Source of the DNA: Pseudomonas frederiksbergensis
GTDB lineage: Bacteria > Pseudomonadota > Gammaproteobacteria > Pseudomonadales > Pseudomonadaceae
Direction of reading: 5' to 3'
DNA: 64,000 nucleotides
Assembly: GCF_900105495.1 (NCBI RefSeq)
Contig: NZ_FNTF01000002.1
Location: 5,076,501-5,140,500 of the forward strand
The position numbers and the translations under genes were made by a program. Below are positions 50,291-61,067 of the stretch, in pieces. The first letter of the stretch is position 1. Every line of letters starts with the position of its first letter. The notes under the pieces were generated by a model. That model was not told where the DNA came from. It saw nothing but the letters and a program-made list of their open reading frames with translations, and did no database searches.

Positions 50291-51499
50291 TTATTGAAAG
50301 GCTGGCTCAACATTCGCAGCTGAGACCGCACTCAATGTGCGCAACCCAACCAGCACGACTACTACCATCACGACCCCGGCGCCAATGGCCACCCCGAATC
50401 CCGCCCGCGCGCCATAAGAATCGATAACCAGACCCGAAAGCATGCCACCGAGCGCTACGCCGATGCTGATGCCGGTGGTCATCCACGTCAGGCCTTCGGT
50501 AATCCTAGATGGCGGAACAATGATCGTACCCAGGTGCATCACCATCACCATGGTTGGCGCAAATGACATGCCAGCGATAAACAGCATCCCTGAAAGGATA
50601 TAAACGTCCGCTGAAAAAATCGGTAAAACACTTGTGAGTGCCGTGACCAATATCCCGATAAAGAACTGTTTTTCTATCGACAGAGAAATCCTCAACGCAC
50701 CAAACGTCAGACCCGCAATCATCGAGCCGAGCGCATAGGCTGCGAGGATGAATGTGGCGGACTCTGGCCAGCCTTGTGCGTTGGCGAAGGCCACGACTGC
50801 CACGTCGATCGATCCGCCAATCATCCCCATCGCCAGCAGCGCGAGGACGATGGTGCGTACGCCGGGAATAAGCAACGTGGAGCTGGTGCGGCTGATGTTG
50901 CCCACGACCACTTTCGGTTCTGTCTGGCGCTGCATAAGAAAAGCCGTCACCCCGACCGCCAGCATCACAACGGCAACCAGCGGCCCGGCTTCGGCGAAAA
51001 AACTCACGCTCAAACCAATCGCCAGGGGTGGGCCGATGATGTAGGCGAGTTCAGTCAGCACGGTGTCCAGAGAGAACGCCGTGTGCAATTGCGGTTTGCC
51101 ACGGAACAGCTGCGACCAGCGTGCTCTGATCATCGAGGGCATGCTCGGCATCGTCCCCGCGAGTGCCGCCAGAACAAACAGCAGCGCGACCGGCGCCCGC
51201 AGGTACACAGCGATGATCAGCGCCAGCAACATGCCAATGCTGAAAGCGGTGACGACGGGCAGCACGCGACTCTGGCCACGCTGATCAACCAGTTTCGAGA
51301 TATGCGGGCCGATCAGCGCATTGGCCAAGGTAAACGTACCGGCGACTGCGCCGGCCAGCCAGTAAACACCGGTTTGCTGCACCAGCATGGTGATAATGCC
51401 AATGCCGATCATTGCCTGCGGCAACCGCGCAATAGAACTCGCGAGCACTAACCCCGTGGCACCGGGGGTCGTTAGAAGCTCGCTATAGTGATTAGCCAT
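50291..51499 (-). CDS. MFS transporter
   Basis: A 402-residue, 12-helix major facilitator protein resembling sugar/drug efflux members of the family. Hydrophobic segments run throughout, and DQRGQSR in the second loop is a form of motif A. ATG 51499 has a GGAGG site; a longer frame to 51544 lacks one. It stands alone between two copies of a repeat, which suggests acquisition as a unit. Substrate unknown. Confidence 0.85.
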   Translation of the reverse strand: MANHYSELLTTPGATGLVLASSIARLPQAMIGIGIITMLVQQTGVYWLAGAVAGTFTLANALIGPHISKLVDQRGQSRVLPVVTAFSIGMLLALIIAVYLRAPVALLFVLAALAGTMPSMPSMIRARWSQLFRGKPQLHTAFSLDTVLTELAYIIGPPLAIGLSVSFFAEAGPLVAVVMLAVGVTAFLMQRQTEPKVVVGNISRTSSTLLIPGVRTIVLALLAMGMIGGSIDVAVVAFANAQGWPESATFILAAYALGSMIAGLTFGALRISLSIEKQFFIGILVTALTSVLPIFSADVYILSGMLFIAGMSFAPTMVMVMHLGTIIVPPSRITEGLTWMTTGISIGVALGGMLSGLVIDSYGARAGFGVAIGAGVVMVVVVLVGLRTLSAVSAANVEPAFQ

Positions 51500-51659
51500 G
51501 ATGCCTCCATTCCATAATCGTCGCCGATCAGCATCCCGCTGCATGCGCCGCCGCCAAGTTTGGCCGCGTCAGACATCAAGACCTACGCGCACGGCAAAAG
51601 CAACCACAGGCTTTGGTTTTGATGACTGCGTTTACCGTGCAGCCGACGCAAAGCGTTGC

Positions 51660-51838
51660 CCTCACCCCAGCCCTCCCGGAGGTAGAGGGGGCCGACCGAG
51701 GTGTCTGGCGTTGTACATCGACCTGAAACATCGAGTTGATTATGGATTCGCTAAAAATCGTTCAGATCGGCGTATCTCTTGAACATCCCCCAATCGGTCA
51801 CCTCTCGCTTTGGGAGAGGGTTAGGGTCTCTTTTCGCG
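51660..51838 (+). repeat. Dispersed repeat, copy 2, beside MFS gene
   Basis: Same element and orientation as 50099-50275: shared GTGTCTGGCG, TACATCGACCTGA, CGAGTTGATTATGGATTC and CATCCCCCAATC. 51545-51659 between the MFS start and this repeat holds no recognised gene, only its likely promoter. Confidence 0.75.
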
Positions 51839-51840
51839 CC

Positions 51841-51875
51841 CAAACAAAAACCCGCACAAGGCGGGTTTTGTTTGG
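51841..51875 (-). terminator. Terminator of cysS
   Basis: Stem AAAACCCGC/GCGGGTTTT (51847-51855 with 51861-51869) with flanking complementarity and, on the minus strand, a T-rich end (TTTTTGTTTG), 15 bases after the cysS stop. Confidence 0.88.
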
Positions 51876-51889
51876 AGCAAACGCAGCAA

Positions 51890-53272
51890 TCAGTCAGCCA
51901 GACGCCAGGTCGTCCCGCCCTTGCCGTCTTCCAGCACCACACCCATCGCGGTGAGCTGGTCGCGGATACGGTCGGATTCAGCCCAGTCTTTACCAGCACG
52001 TGCCGCCAGACGCGCAGCAATCAGCGCATCAACCTCAGCCGCATCGACCCGCCCTTCGGCGCCGGCCTGCAAGAAGTCGTCAGCCTCAAGCTGCAACACC
52101 CCCAGCACGCTCGCCAACTCCTTCAAACGAGCCGCCAGACCGGCCGCGGCATTGAGATCGCTCTCGCGCAGACGGTTGATCTCGCGAACCATCTCGAACA
52201 GCACCGCACAGGCTTCCGGCGTGCCGAAGTCGTCGTTCATCACCTGGGTGAAACGCTCGACGAAGGCTTCGCCGCCAGCCGGCGCGACGTTCGGCAGGCC
52301 TTTCAACGCGTGGTAGAAACGCTCGAGCGCGCCCTTGGCGTCCTTGAGGTTGTCTTCCGAGTAGTTGATCGCGCTGCGGTAGTGGCTCGACACCAGCAGG
52401 TAACGCACGACTTCCGGGTGGTACTTTTCCAGCACGTCGCGAATGGTGAAGAAGTTGTTCAAGGACTTGGACATCTTCTCGCCATTGATGCGAATCATGC
52501 CGCAATGCATCCACGCGTTGGCGTAGGTCTTGCCGGTGGCCGCTTCGCTCTGGGCGATTTCGTTTTCGTGGTGCGGGAACTCAAGGTCGCTGCCGCCGCC
52601 ATGAATGTCGAAGGTCTCACCCAGGCAGCAGGTGGACATCACCGAGCACTCGATGTGCCAGCCCGGACGACCCTCGCCCCACGGCGAAGGCCAGCTCGGC
52701 TCACCCGGTTTGGTGGCTTTCCACAGCACAAAGTCCAGCGGGTCCTGTTTCGACTCGTCGACTTCGATCCGCGCGCCGATGCGCAGGTCTTCGATTTTCT
52801 TGCGCGACAGCTTGCCGTAGCCCATGAACTTGGCGACGCGGTAATACACGTCGCCATTGCCCGGGGCGTAGGCGTAACCCTTGTCGATCAGCGTCTGGAT
52901 CATGCTCAGCATGCCCGGAATGTGATCGGTGGCCCGCGGTTCCATGTCTGGCTTGAGGATATTGAGGCGGGCCTCGTCCTCGTGCATCGCGGTGATCATG
53001 CGTTCGGTCAGCGCGTCGAACGGCTCGCCGTTCTCCTTGGCCCGATTGATGATCTTGTCTTCAATGTCGGTGATGTTGCGCACATAGGTCAGGTTATAAC
53101 CGCTGAACCGCAACCAGCGGGTCACCAGGTCGAACGCGACCATGCTGCGGCCGTGGCCAATATGGCAGTAGTCGTACACGGTCATCCCGCAGACGTACAT
53201 GCGCACATTGTTGCCATCCAGCGGCTTGAAGACTTCTTTGCTCTTGGTGAGCGTGTTGTAGATCGTAAGCAC
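51890..53272 (-). CDS. cysS: Cysteinyl-tRNA synthetase
   Basis: A 460-residue class I synthetase charging tRNA-Cys. The HIGH motif reads HIGH (GHGR follows), the zinc site includes [22 protein letters not shown] and HHENE, and KMSKS is present ([10 protein letters not shown]). GTG at 53272 is chosen: it gives the family's MLTIYNTL start and standard length, while the upstream TTG at 53293 would add seven residues. Part of the conserved Pseudomonas block cysS-glnS-ppiB-lpxH. Confidence 0.96.
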   Translation of the reverse strand: MLTIYNTLTKSKEVFKPLDGNNVRMYVCGMTVYDYCHIGHGRSMVAFDLVTRWLRFSGYNLTYVRNITDIEDKIINRAKENGEPFDALTERMITAMHEDEARLNILKPDMEPRATDHIPGMLSMIQTLIDKGYAYAPGNGDVYYRVAKFMGYGKLSRKKIEDLRIGARIEVDESKQDPLDFVLWKATKPGEPSWPSPWGEGRPGWHIECSVMSTCCLGETFDIHGGGSDLEFPHHENEIAQSEAATGKTYANAWMHCGMIRINGEKMSKSLNNFFTIRDVLEKYHPEVVRYLLVSSHYRSAINYSEDNLKDAKGALERFYHALKGLPNVAPAGGEAFVERFTQVMNDDFGTPEACAVLFEMVREINRLRESDLNAAAGLAARLKELASVLGVLQLEADDFLQAGAEGRVDAAEVDALIAARLAARAGKDWAESDRIRDQLTAMGVVLEDGKGGTTWRLAD

Positions 53273-53311
53273 TTTAGGTTGCCTATTTATCAAGGCCGAT
53301 CAGGCCTGTAA

Positions 53312-55009
53312 TCACTGGCCCCACGAATCACGCAAGGTCACGGTACGGTTGAATACCGGAGCGCCCGGTTTCGAGTCCTTGATATCCGCGACGAAGTAAC
53401 CTTCGCGCTCGAACTGGAAACGGTCTTCCGGCTGTGCATTGCCCAGCGAAGGCTCGGCACGACAACCGGTGAGGACTTGCAGCGAGTCAGGGTTGATGTT
53501 GTCCAGGAAACTGGCGCTGTCTTCGGCCTTCTCAGGGTTGGCCGAACGGAACAGGCGATCGTACAGGCGCACTTCGCATTCGACGCTGGCCGCAGCCGGC
53601 ACCCAGTGCACCACGCCTTTGACCTTGCGGCCTTCAGGGTTCTTGCCCAGGGTTTCCGGGTCGTAGGAGCAACGCAGTTCGACGATGTTGCCATCGGCGT
53701 CCTTGATCGCTTCGTCGGCGCGGATCACGTAGCTGCCGCGCAGACGCACTTCGCCAGCAGGTTCCAGGCGCTTGTAGCCTTTTGGCGGCTCTTCCATGAA
53801 GTCTTCACGGTCGATGTAGAGCTCACGGGCGAACGGCAGGACGCGCACGCCCATGTCTTCTTTCGGGTGGCACGCCAGTTCGAGGTTCTCGACCTGGCCT
53901 TCCGGGTAGTTGGTGATCACGACTTTCAGCGGACGCAGCACGCACATGGCACGCGGGGCGCTGTGGTCGAGGTCGTCACGGATGCTGAATTCCAGCATGC
54001 CGAAATCGACCACGCCGTCGGAACGGTTGGTGCCGATCATTTCGCAGAAGTTGCGGATCGATTTGGGCGTGTAACCACGGCGGCGGAAGCCGGACAGCGT
54101 GGACATGCGCGGATCGTCCCAGCCATGAACGTGCTTTTCATCGACCAGTTGCTTGAGCTTGCGCTTGCTGGTGATGGTGTAGTTCAGGTTCAGGCGGCTG
54201 AACTCGTACTGACGCGGCTTCGCCGGTACTGGCAGGTTGTCGAGGAACCACTCGTACAGCGGACGATGGCTTTCGAACTCCAGGGTGCAGATCGAGTGGG
54301 TGATGCCTTCGATGGCGTCCGACTGACCGTGGGTGAAGTCATAGTTCGGGTAGATGCACCACTTGTCACCGGTCTGGTGGTGATGCGCGTGACGGATGCG
54401 ATACATGATCGGGTCGCGCAGGTTCATGTTCGGCGAGGCCATGTCGATCTTGGCCCGCAGCACGCGTGCGCCGTCCTTGAACTCACCGGCCTTCATGCGG
54501 GCGAACCAATCGAGGTTTTCTTCGACGCTGCGATCACGGAACGGGCTGTTTTTGCCCGGTTCGGTCAGCGTGCCGCGATATTCCTTGGCCTGTTCAGGGC
54601 TCAGGTCATCGACGTAGGCCTTGCCGGCCTTGATCAGCTCAATGGCCCAATCGTGCAACTGGTCGAAATACTGCGAGGCGTAGCGCACTTCACCGGACCA
54701 TTCGAAGCCCAGCCATTTGACGTCGCTTTCGATCGCGTCGATGTATTCCTGGTCTTCCTTGGCCGGGTTGGTGTCGTCGAAACGCAGGTGCGTGACGCCG
54801 CCAAATTCCTGGGCCAGGCCGAAGTTCACGCAAATCGACTTGGCGTGACCGATGTGCAGGTAGCCATTGGGCTCAGGCGGGAAACGGGTGACGATCTGCG
54901 TGTGCTTACCCGAGTCCAGGTCCGCCTGGATGATCGGGCGCAGGAAATTGACCGGCACGGCAGGGCCGGTCTTGGAATTCGAGGTAGGGTCGACAGTGGG
55001 CTTGCTCAT
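53312..55009 (-). CDS. glnS: Glutaminyl-tRNA synthetase
   Basis: A 565-residue class I synthetase. [15 protein letters not shown] holds the HIGH motif and the KMSKS loop appears as [11 protein letters not shown]; the C-terminal beta-barrel anticodon domain is complete. ATG 55009 has AAGGA before it. It is followed by cysS 39 bases downstream in the same direction. Confidence 0.96.
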   Translation of the reverse strand: MSKPTVDPTSNSKTGPAVPVNFLRPIIQADLDSGKHTQIVTRFPPEPNGYLHIGHAKSICVNFGLAQEFGGVTHLRFDDTNPAKEDQEYIDAIESDVKWLGFEWSGEVRYASQYFDQLHDWAIELIKAGKAYVDDLSPEQAKEYRGTLTEPGKNSPFRDRSVEENLDWFARMKAGEFKDGARVLRAKIDMASPNMNLRDPIMYRIRHAHHHQTGDKWCIYPNYDFTHGQSDAIEGITHSICTLEFESHRPLYEWFLDNLPVPAKPRQYEFSRLNLNYTITSKRKLKQLVDEKHVHGWDDPRMSTLSGFRRRGYTPKSIRNFCEMIGTNRSDGVVDFGMLEFSIRDDLDHSAPRAMCVLRPLKVVITNYPEGQVENLELACHPKEDMGVRVLPFARELYIDREDFMEEPPKGYKRLEPAGEVRLRGSYVIRADEAIKDADGNIVELRCSYDPETLGKNPEGRKVKGVVHWVPAAASVECEVRLYDRLFRSANPEKAEDSASFLDNINPDSLQVLTGCRAEPSLGNAQPEDRFQFEREGYFVADIKDSKPGAPVFNRTVTLRDSWGQ

Positions 55010-55286
55010 AGGATCCTTGAACGTACAAGTGCGCGGCCAGTTGGCCAAATCAAAGCGGCGGTTAAAACAAAGGGGCTTATCATAGCCGATGCCGTCAAGT
55101 CGCTGACAGAGCAGGCCCGAAAACGGCTGCATTTAATCGGGGGCAAGTGAAAAACAGCCTCGAAATTCGCGCCCGGCACGCTAAACTGCGCACCTTGGCC
55201 GAATCTGGCCGGACCGGTTGAGGGCTTCAATGCCCCAAAACCCACGAATTATTAGAAACCGCTTCTTTTATAAAGAGTCCCCGATC

Positions 55287-55790
55287 ATGACCCAAGTCAA
55301 ACTGACAACAAACCATGGCGACATCGTCCTGGAACTGAACGCTGAGAAAGCCCCGATCACCGTGGCCAACTTCATCGAGTACGTCAAAGCCGGTCACTAC
55401 GAAAACACTGTTTTCCACCGCGTCATCGGTAACTTCATGATCCAGGGCGGCGGTTTCGAGCCAGGCATGAAAGAAAAGAAAGACAAGCGCCCAAGCATCC
55501 AGAACGAAGCCGACAACGGCCTGCCGAACGAGAAGTACAGCGTTGCCATGGCCCGCACCATGGAGCCGCATTCGGCTTCCGCCCAGTTCTTCATCAACGT
55601 GGCTGACAACAGCTTTTTGAACCACAGCGGCAAAACCGCTCAGGGTTGGGGCTACGCCGTATTCGCTAAAGTCGTTGAAGGCACCGACGTGGTCGACAAG
55701 ATCAAAGGCGTGGCTACCACTTCCAAAGCCGGCCACCAGGACGTACCTGCAGAAGACGTGATCATCGAGAAAGCCGAGATCATTGAGTGA
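55287..55790 (+). CDS. ppiB: Peptidyl-prolyl cis-trans isomerase B (cyclophilin)
   Basis: A 167-residue cytoplasmic cyclophilin. [19 protein letters not shown] carries the active-site Arg, and [16 protein letters not shown] follows. No signal peptide, which separates it from PpiA. The 277-base gap before it (55010-55286) must hold the divergent promoters of glnS and ppiB. It overlaps lpxH by four bases. Confidence 0.96.
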   Translation: MTQVKLTTNHGDIVLELNAEKAPITVANFIEYVKAGHYENTVFHRVIGNFMIQGGGFEPGMKEKKDKRPSIQNEADNGLPNEKYSVAMARTMEPHSASAQFFINVADNSFLNHSGKTAQGWGYAVFAKVVEGTDVVDKIKGVATTSKAGHQDVPAEDVIIEKAEIIE

Positions 55791-56539
55791 TACTGCTGAT
55801 TTCAGACTTGCATCTGGAAGAGGAGCGCCCGGACATTACCCGGGCGTTTCTGGATTTGCTCGCCGGACGCGCCCGCTCGGCGAGTGCGTTGTACATCTTG
55901 GGCGACTTTTTCGAGGCGTGGATTGGCGACGATGCCATGACGCCGTTCCAGCGTTCCATCTGCCAGGCCCTGCGCGACCTCAGTGACAGCGGCACGGCCA
56001 TTTTTCTGATGCACGGCAATCGCGACTTCATGCTCGGCCAGGCCTTTTGCAAACAGGCCGGTTGTACGTTGCTGAAAGATCCGAGTGTCGTGCAATTTTA
56101 CGGCGAGCCGGTGCTATTGATGCACGGCGACAGCCTCTGCACCCGCGACGAGGCTTATATGAAGCTGCGTCGCTATCTGCGTAATCCGGTTACCCTGTTC
56201 ATCCTGCGCCACTTGCCTTTGCGGACTCGCCATAAGCTGGCGCGCAAGCTGCGCAATGAAAGCCGTGCGCAGACACGGATGAAGGCCAATGACATTGTTG
56301 ATGTCACGCCCGAAGAAGTGCCGCGGATCATGCAGGCCTTTGGTGTGAAAACCCTGATCCATGGGCACACCCATCGCCCGGCCATTCACAAGTTGCAGAT
56401 TGGCGAGCAGGCGGCTAAACGGATTGTGTTGGGGGATTGGGATCGTCAGGGGTGGGCGTTGCAGGTGGATGAAAGTGGGTTTGCGTTGGCGCCATTCGAC
56501 TTCGCCCCGCCGCCACAACTGGCAGCACCTTCTGCCTGA
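55787..56539 (+). CDS. lpxH: UDP-2,3-diacylglucosamine diphosphatase
   Basis: A 250-residue metallophosphoesterase that makes lipid X in lipid A synthesis at the inner-membrane face. Metal motifs are SDLHLE (Asp7, His9), [14 protein letters not shown] and HGHTHRP. It starts with GTG at 55787 overlapping the ppiB stop, so translation is coupled. Standard length is about 240. Confidence 0.95.
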   Translation: MILLISDLHLEEERPDITRAFLDLLAGRARSASALYILGDFFEAWIGDDAMTPFQRSICQALRDLSDSGTAIFLMHGNRDFMLGQAFCKQAGCTLLKDPSVVQFYGEPVLLMHGDSLCTRDEAYMKLRRYLRNPVTLFILRHLPLRTRHKLARKLRNESRAQTRMKANDIVDVTPEEVPRIMQAFGVKTLIHGHTHRPAIHKLQIGEQAAKRIVLGDWDRQGWALQVDESGFALAPFDFAPPPQLAAPSA

Positions 56540-56543
56540 TCTT

Positions 56544-56654
56544 GATCGTTCCCACGCTCTGCGTGGGAATGTCTCAACGGACGCTCCGCGTTCGACATTG
56601 GAAGGGACGCGGAGCGTCCCGGGCTGCATTCCCACGCGGAGCGTGGGAACGATC
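56544..56654. repeat. Hairpin repeat, copy 1
   Basis: About 111 bases, beginning GATCGTTCCCACGCTCTGCG and ending with the complement; nested inner arms (GGACGC...GCGTCC) give a long two-part hairpin. A near-identical copy lies at 61656-61766. Confidence 0.9.
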
Positions 56655-56665
56655 AGTTTCAGGCC

Positions 56666-58195
56666 TTAGTGACCTGACGCAGCCGGCCCCGCCTTCGCCG
56701 CAAACGGCGGTTTCGCCAGCCACACCAGCACAATCAAGCCCATGAACGCCCACCCCAGCAACGTGAAGTAATCCACGGTGGAGAGCATGTACGCCTGGCT
56801 GGTCAGCACATGATCCAGTTGCGCATATGCCGGACTGCTCGCCCCGCCCAGGCTGTTCAGCGCCTCGCGGGTAGCCGGCTCATAGGTGCTGATGCTTTCG
56901 CTCATATAGGCGTGGTGCTGATCGGCTCGGCGAATCCAGATCCACGTCGTCAGCGACGCAGCAAAACTACCGCCCAGTGTCCGCAGGAACGTCGCCAGGC
57001 CCGCGCCGTCGGCGATCTGGCTCGGTGGCAGGTCCGACATCAGAATGCTCAAGGTCGGCATGAAGAACAGCGCCACGCCAATTCCCATGAACAACTGCAC
57101 CAGAGCGATGTGCTGGAAGTCCACTTCGTTGGTAAACCCGGCACGCATGAAGCAGCTCAGGCCAATCGCCAGGAACGCCAGCCCGGCCAGCAGCCGCAGG
57201 TCGAATTTATGTGCGTACTTGCCGACAAACGGCGACATCAGCACCGGCAGAATCCCGATCGGCGCCACCGCGAGCCCCGCCCAGGTTGCCGTGTAACCCA
57301 TCTGGGTTTGCAGCCATTGCGGCAGAATCAGGTTGATCCCGAAGAACCCGGCGTAACCCAACACCAGCACAATCGTGCCGATGCGGAAGTTGCGGTGAGC
57401 GAATAGCCGCAGATTGACTACCGGGTGCTTGTCGGTCATTTCCCAGATCACGAACACCGCCAGCGCAATCACCGAAATCGCCGCGCCGATGAGGATGAAG
57501 TTCGACTCGAACCAGTCCAGGTCGTTGCCCTTGTCGAGGATCACCTGCAATGCGCCGACGCCAATGATCAGGGTGATCAAGCCGACGTAATCCATCGGTT
57601 GGTAGCTGGTTTGCACTGGCCGCGCCTTGAGTTGCTGGCGCACCACCATCACCGCGAAAACACCGATCGGCACGTTGATAAAGAAGATCCACGGCCAGCT
57701 GTAGCTGTCGGTAATCCAACCACCGAGGATGGGGCCGGCAATCGGCGCCACCACCGTGACCATCGCCAGCAACGCAAGGGCCATGCCGCGCCTGGCGGGC
57801 GGATAGACGGCAATCAGCAGCGTTTGAGTCATCGGGTACAACGGACCTGCCACCAGGCCTTGAAGCACCCGAAAGCCAATCAGCTCCGGCATTGAGGTCG
57901 AGATACCGCATAGAAACGAAGCCAGCACGAACAGGATCGTCGCCCAGAGAAACAGCTTCACCTCGCCGAAACGCCGGCTGAGCCAGCCGGTCAGCGGCAG
58001 CGCGATGGCGTTGCTGACCGCGAACGAGGTAATCACCCAAGTGCCCTGCTCCGAACTCACGCCGAGGTTGCCGGAAATCGTCGGCAACGCCACGTTGGCG
58101 ATCGTGGTGTCGAGCACTTGCATGAAGGTCGCCAGCGACAGGCCAATGGTGCTGAGCAGCAGGCTGGGCGGCGTGAAAGACGCGTTATTGCTCAT
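56666..58195 (-). CDS. emrB: DHA2-family drug efflux MFS transporter, EmrB-like
   Basis: A 509-residue, 14-helix drug:H+ antiporter of the EmrB/QacA type. Motif D1 is visible at the N-terminus (FMQVLDTTIANVALPTI), with GWLSRRFGEVKLF (motif A) and GPILGGWITDSYSWPWIFFINVPIG (motif C, in parts). ATG 58195 follows AAAGGA; the upstream frame in the repeat is not used. With the adaptor and outer-membrane channel it makes a tripartite pump. Drug range unknown. Confidence 0.92.
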   Translation of the reverse strand: MSNNASFTPPSLLLSTIGLSLATFMQVLDTTIANVALPTISGNLGVSSEQGTWVITSFAVSNAIALPLTGWLSRRFGEVKLFLWATILFVLASFLCGISTSMPELIGFRVLQGLVAGPLYPMTQTLLIAVYPPARRGMALALLAMVTVVAPIAGPILGGWITDSYSWPWIFFINVPIGVFAVMVVRQQLKARPVQTSYQPMDYVGLITLIIGVGALQVILDKGNDLDWFESNFILIGAAISVIALAVFVIWEMTDKHPVVNLRLFAHRNFRIGTIVLVLGYAGFFGINLILPQWLQTQMGYTATWAGLAVAPIGILPVLMSPFVGKYAHKFDLRLLAGLAFLAIGLSCFMRAGFTNEVDFQHIALVQLFMGIGVALFFMPTLSILMSDLPPSQIADGAGLATFLRTLGGSFAASLTTWIWIRRADQHHAYMSESISTYEPATREALNSLGGASSPAYAQLDHVLTSQAYMLSTVDYFTLLGWAFMGLIVLVWLAKPPFAAKAGPAASGH

Positions 58196-58229
58196 CGCAA
58201 ATCCTTTGGAGCTGAATTTTTTGGAGCGG

Positions 58230-58350
58230 GGGCTCCTGTGGCGAGGGGGCTTGTCGGAACGCCGCATCGCCCCGTTGGGTCGCGAAGCGGCCCTGGAAGA
58301 TGGGACTGCTGCGCAGTCCAACGGGGGCGAGCCCCCTCACCACAAAGGCT
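58230..58350. repeat. Dispersed repeat between the emrA-like and emrB-like genes
   Basis: CTGTGGCGAGGGGGCTTGTC, then GGAACGCCGCATCGCCCCGTTGGGT, followed by GCAGTCCAACGGGGGCGAGC. An inverted copy of the first part lies at 61790-61855. It fills most of the 184-base gap inside the operon and can fold, so it may lower emrB expression. Confidence 0.75.
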
Positions 58351-58379
58351 CACTCCCACAGGGTCGGTGTGATGACTGA

Positions 58380-59582
58380 TCAGCGTTGAACGGTTTTGCT
58401 GACCGCCGCGCTGTTGTCATGGATCAACTGAGTGATCATCGCGTCGGCCTCGGCCAATTGAAGGTCGTAGACATTGGTGCTGAACGAAGCCTTTTGCGGC
58501 GACTGTTGTGCCAGCACCGGGCCGCTCTGGTCACGCAGGTTCACATCGACCTGAGTCGACAGGCCGACCCGCAACGGGTGCCTGGCCAGTTCTTCGGCGT
58601 TGATGTGAATCCGCACCGGCACCCGCTGGACGATTTTGATCCAGTTGCCGGTGGCGTTCTGCGCCGGCAGCAAGGCAAACGCGCTGCCGGTACCGGCACC
58701 AAGGCTGTCGATGGTGCCGCTGAACTTCACGTCGCTGCCGTACAGGTCGGCCTCGATATCTACGGGCTGGCCAATGCGCATATCACGCAGCTGGGTTTCC
58801 TTGAAGTTGGCGTCGATCCACAGCTGATCCAGCGGAATCACCGCCATCAATGCGGTGCCCGGCTGAACGCGTTGGCCCAGTTGTACCGAGCGCTTGGCCA
58901 CGTAACCGGTGACCGGCGCGATCAAGGTGCTGCGGGAGTTGTTCAAATACGCCTGACGCAATTGCGCGGCAGCGGACATCACGTCCGGGTGCGACGACAC
59001 CACGGTGTCATCAACCAGCGCACTGGTGGTTTTGAGTTGCTGTCTGGCGTTGGCCAGGGCGTTTTGCGCCGAGGTCAGGTCGTCGCGAGCATGGGACAGT
59101 TCTTCCTGGGAAATCGCCCCGCCAGCGGCGAGGTTTTTCCGGCGATTGAAGTTGTCCTGAGCCTTTTGCACTTCGGCCTGCTGCGCATTGACCTGGGCTT
59201 TCATGCCGTCGACGTTGCTGTACAAGCCGCGAACCTGACGCACGGTGCGGGCCAGATTGGCCTGGGCACTTTGCAGGCCGACTTCGGCGTCGTTCGGGTC
59301 GAAGTTGATCAGCACCTGGCCTTCGTGAACCAGGTCGCCATCGTCGGCACCGATGCTGACCACAGTGCCGGTGACCAGCGGAGTGATTTCAACCACGTTG
59401 CCGTTTACATAGGCGTCGTCGGTGCTTTCGTTCCAGCGCCCATAGAGTTCGTGATAACCCCAGACGCCGATGCCGGCGAGGATCACCACGATCGCGAGCG
59501 CTGCCAGCATGACTTTGCGTTTACGCGAATTGCGGGTGTCTTGTGCGTTGTCAGGGGTGGGTGTTGTTTCGGCAGTGGCCAT
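58380..59582 (-). CDS. emrA: Drug efflux membrane-fusion protein, EmrA-like
   Basis: A 400-residue HlyD-family adaptor. A cytoplasmic tail and one anchor helix (VMLAALAIVVILAGIGVWGY, about 24-43) are followed by the family's STDDAYVNGNVVEITPLVTG, a coiled-coil hairpin (about 100-195) and a C-terminal barrel. It bridges the EmrB-like transporter and the outer-membrane channel encoded on either side. Confidence 0.92.
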   Translation of the reverse strand: MATAETTPTPDNAQDTRNSRKRKVMLAALAIVVILAGIGVWGYHELYGRWNESTDDAYVNGNVVEITPLVTGTVVSIGADDGDLVHEGQVLINFDPNDAEVGLQSAQANLARTVRQVRGLYSNVDGMKAQVNAQQAEVQKAQDNFNRRKNLAAGGAISQEELSHARDDLTSAQNALANARQQLKTTSALVDDTVVSSHPDVMSAAAQLRQAYLNNSRSTLIAPVTGYVAKRSVQLGQRVQPGTALMAVIPLDQLWIDANFKETQLRDMRIGQPVDIEADLYGSDVKFSGTIDSLGAGTGSAFALLPAQNATGNWIKIVQRVPVRIHINAEELARHPLRVGLSTQVDVNLRDQSGPVLAQQSPQKASFSTNVYDLQLAEADAMITQLIHDNSAAVSKTVQR

Positions 59583-59597
59583 GACAAATACCTCGAA

Positions 59598-61067
59598 TCA
59601 GTTGTTCAGCGTGGCTGGGGTTGCATTGGCGGCGGCCAGGGTTTCGCCCTGGAAGCCGCCGCCCAGCGCCTGCATCAGTTGGATCGACAGGTCGATCTGC
59701 TCGGCATTCAGGTTGGCCAGCTGCCGCTGGGCCTGGAGCAGTTGCTGCTCGATGCTGAGCACGTCCAGGTAATTCCCGATGCCGGAACCGTACCGCTCAA
59801 CCACCGTGTTGTAAGAATCCTGAGCAATGTCGGTGGCGCGCTGTTGTGCCCCGATCTGCCGGCCGATATCGCGCAGCTGGTTGATGGTGTCGCTGACATC
59901 GCCCAGGGCTTTCACCAGGCTTTTGTTGTACTGCGCCACCGCGAGGTCGTAATCGGCGTCGCGGGAATCGAGGTCGGCGCGCAGGCGGCCACCGTCGAAA
60001 ATCGGCACCGAGATCGTTGGTGCAATGTTGAAGAAGCGACTGGCCGAACCGAACATCGCATCGCCCAGCAACGACTCGGCACCGGCCGCGGCGCTCAGGT
60101 TGAGGTTGGGGTAGAAGCGGGTTTTGCCGGCGTCGATGTTCTTGCTCGCCGCCTCGACCCGCCAACGCGCGGCCACCAGGTCTGGACGCCGACCGAGCAA
60201 CTCGGCCGGCAGCACCGATGGCAACGCGACAGCGCTGGCCTGGAGGATTTTCGGCCGGGGGATTTCGTTGCCGCGATCCGGGCCTTTGCCGAGCAAGACG
60301 GCCAAGGCGATTTTCGCGCTTTGCAGGCGTTTTTCGGCATCGATCAGGCTGGCTTCGGAGGTGGCTTCCAGGCTTTCGGTTTGCTGGAACTGGTATTGGC
60401 TGTCGATCCCCGAGCTCAGGCGACGCTGGCTCAGGTCGAGCATTTGTTTGGTGCGCTTGAGGTCTTCATTGGCCAGGTCGTAGACAATATGCGCCTGCCC
60501 CAGATCGCTGTAGGCGCGAGCGACGTCGGCGGACAACGTCAGTTGCGCGGCTTGTTGATCGACTTCGGCAGCACGGGCCTGGCCCAATGCTGCTTCCCAG
60601 GCATCACGCTGGCCGCCCCAAAGGTCAAAGTTGTAATTGAAACTGGCGCTGATGTTGCGCACGGTGGAGTACGCATCGCCCTCGCCCCTCGGGTCCTGAT
60701 CCCGAGCCAGACGCGAACGGCTGACGCCGGCACTGGCATCGAGGGTCGGCATGCGAGCGGCATCCGCTGCGTAAGCGGCGGCACTGGCCTGGTGAGCACG
60801 GGCGTCGGCGATTTGCATGTCGGGGCTGTCGTGCAGGGCTTCGCGGATCAAGCCGTCGAGCTGTGGGTCGCCGAGGCTCTTCCACCAGTCGCTTTTCGGC
60901 CAGGCCGCGGGCGACAGGGTTACACCGCTGAGGGATTGTCCGGCCTTGAGGGTTTTCGCATCGAGGCTTTTGCCTTCGGTGGTCAGTCCGCTGTAGCTGG
61001 CGCAACCGGCCAGGGTCATGGCCGCCAGCACCAGGCTCAGGCCGGCACGCAGGGTTTTACTGCTCAT
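59598..61067 (-). CDS. Outer-membrane efflux lipoprotein (NodT/OprM type)
   Basis: A 489-residue TolC-like channel with a lipobox (TLAGC, lipidated Cys22), so it is anchored in the outer membrane. Two repeated outer-membrane efflux domains follow, with typical segments RRPDLVAARWRVEAA and FDGGRLRADLDSRDADYD. It overlaps the MarR gene by four bases and is followed by emrA after 15 bases. Confidence 0.93.
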   Translation of the reverse strand: MSSKTLRAGLSLVLAAMTLAGCASYSGLTTEGKSLDAKTLKAGQSLSGVTLSPAAWPKSDWWKSLGDPQLDGLIREALHDSPDMQIADARAHQASAAAYAADAARMPTLDASAGVSRSRLARDQDPRGEGDAYSTVRNISASFNYNFDLWGGQRDAWEAALGQARAAEVDQQAAQLTLSADVARAYSDLGQAHIVYDLANEDLKRTKQMLDLSQRRLSSGIDSQYQFQQTESLEATSEASLIDAEKRLQSAKIALAVLLGKGPDRGNEIPRPKILQASAVALPSVLPAELLGRRPDLVAARWRVEAASKNIDAGKTRFYPNLNLSAAAGAESLLGDAMFGSASRFFNIAPTISVPIFDGGRLRADLDSRDADYDLAVAQYNKSLVKALGDVSDTINQLRDIGRQIGAQQRATDIAQDSYNTVVERYGSGIGNYLDVLSIEQQLLQAQRQLANLNAEQIDLSIQLMQALGGGFQGETLAAANATPATLNN

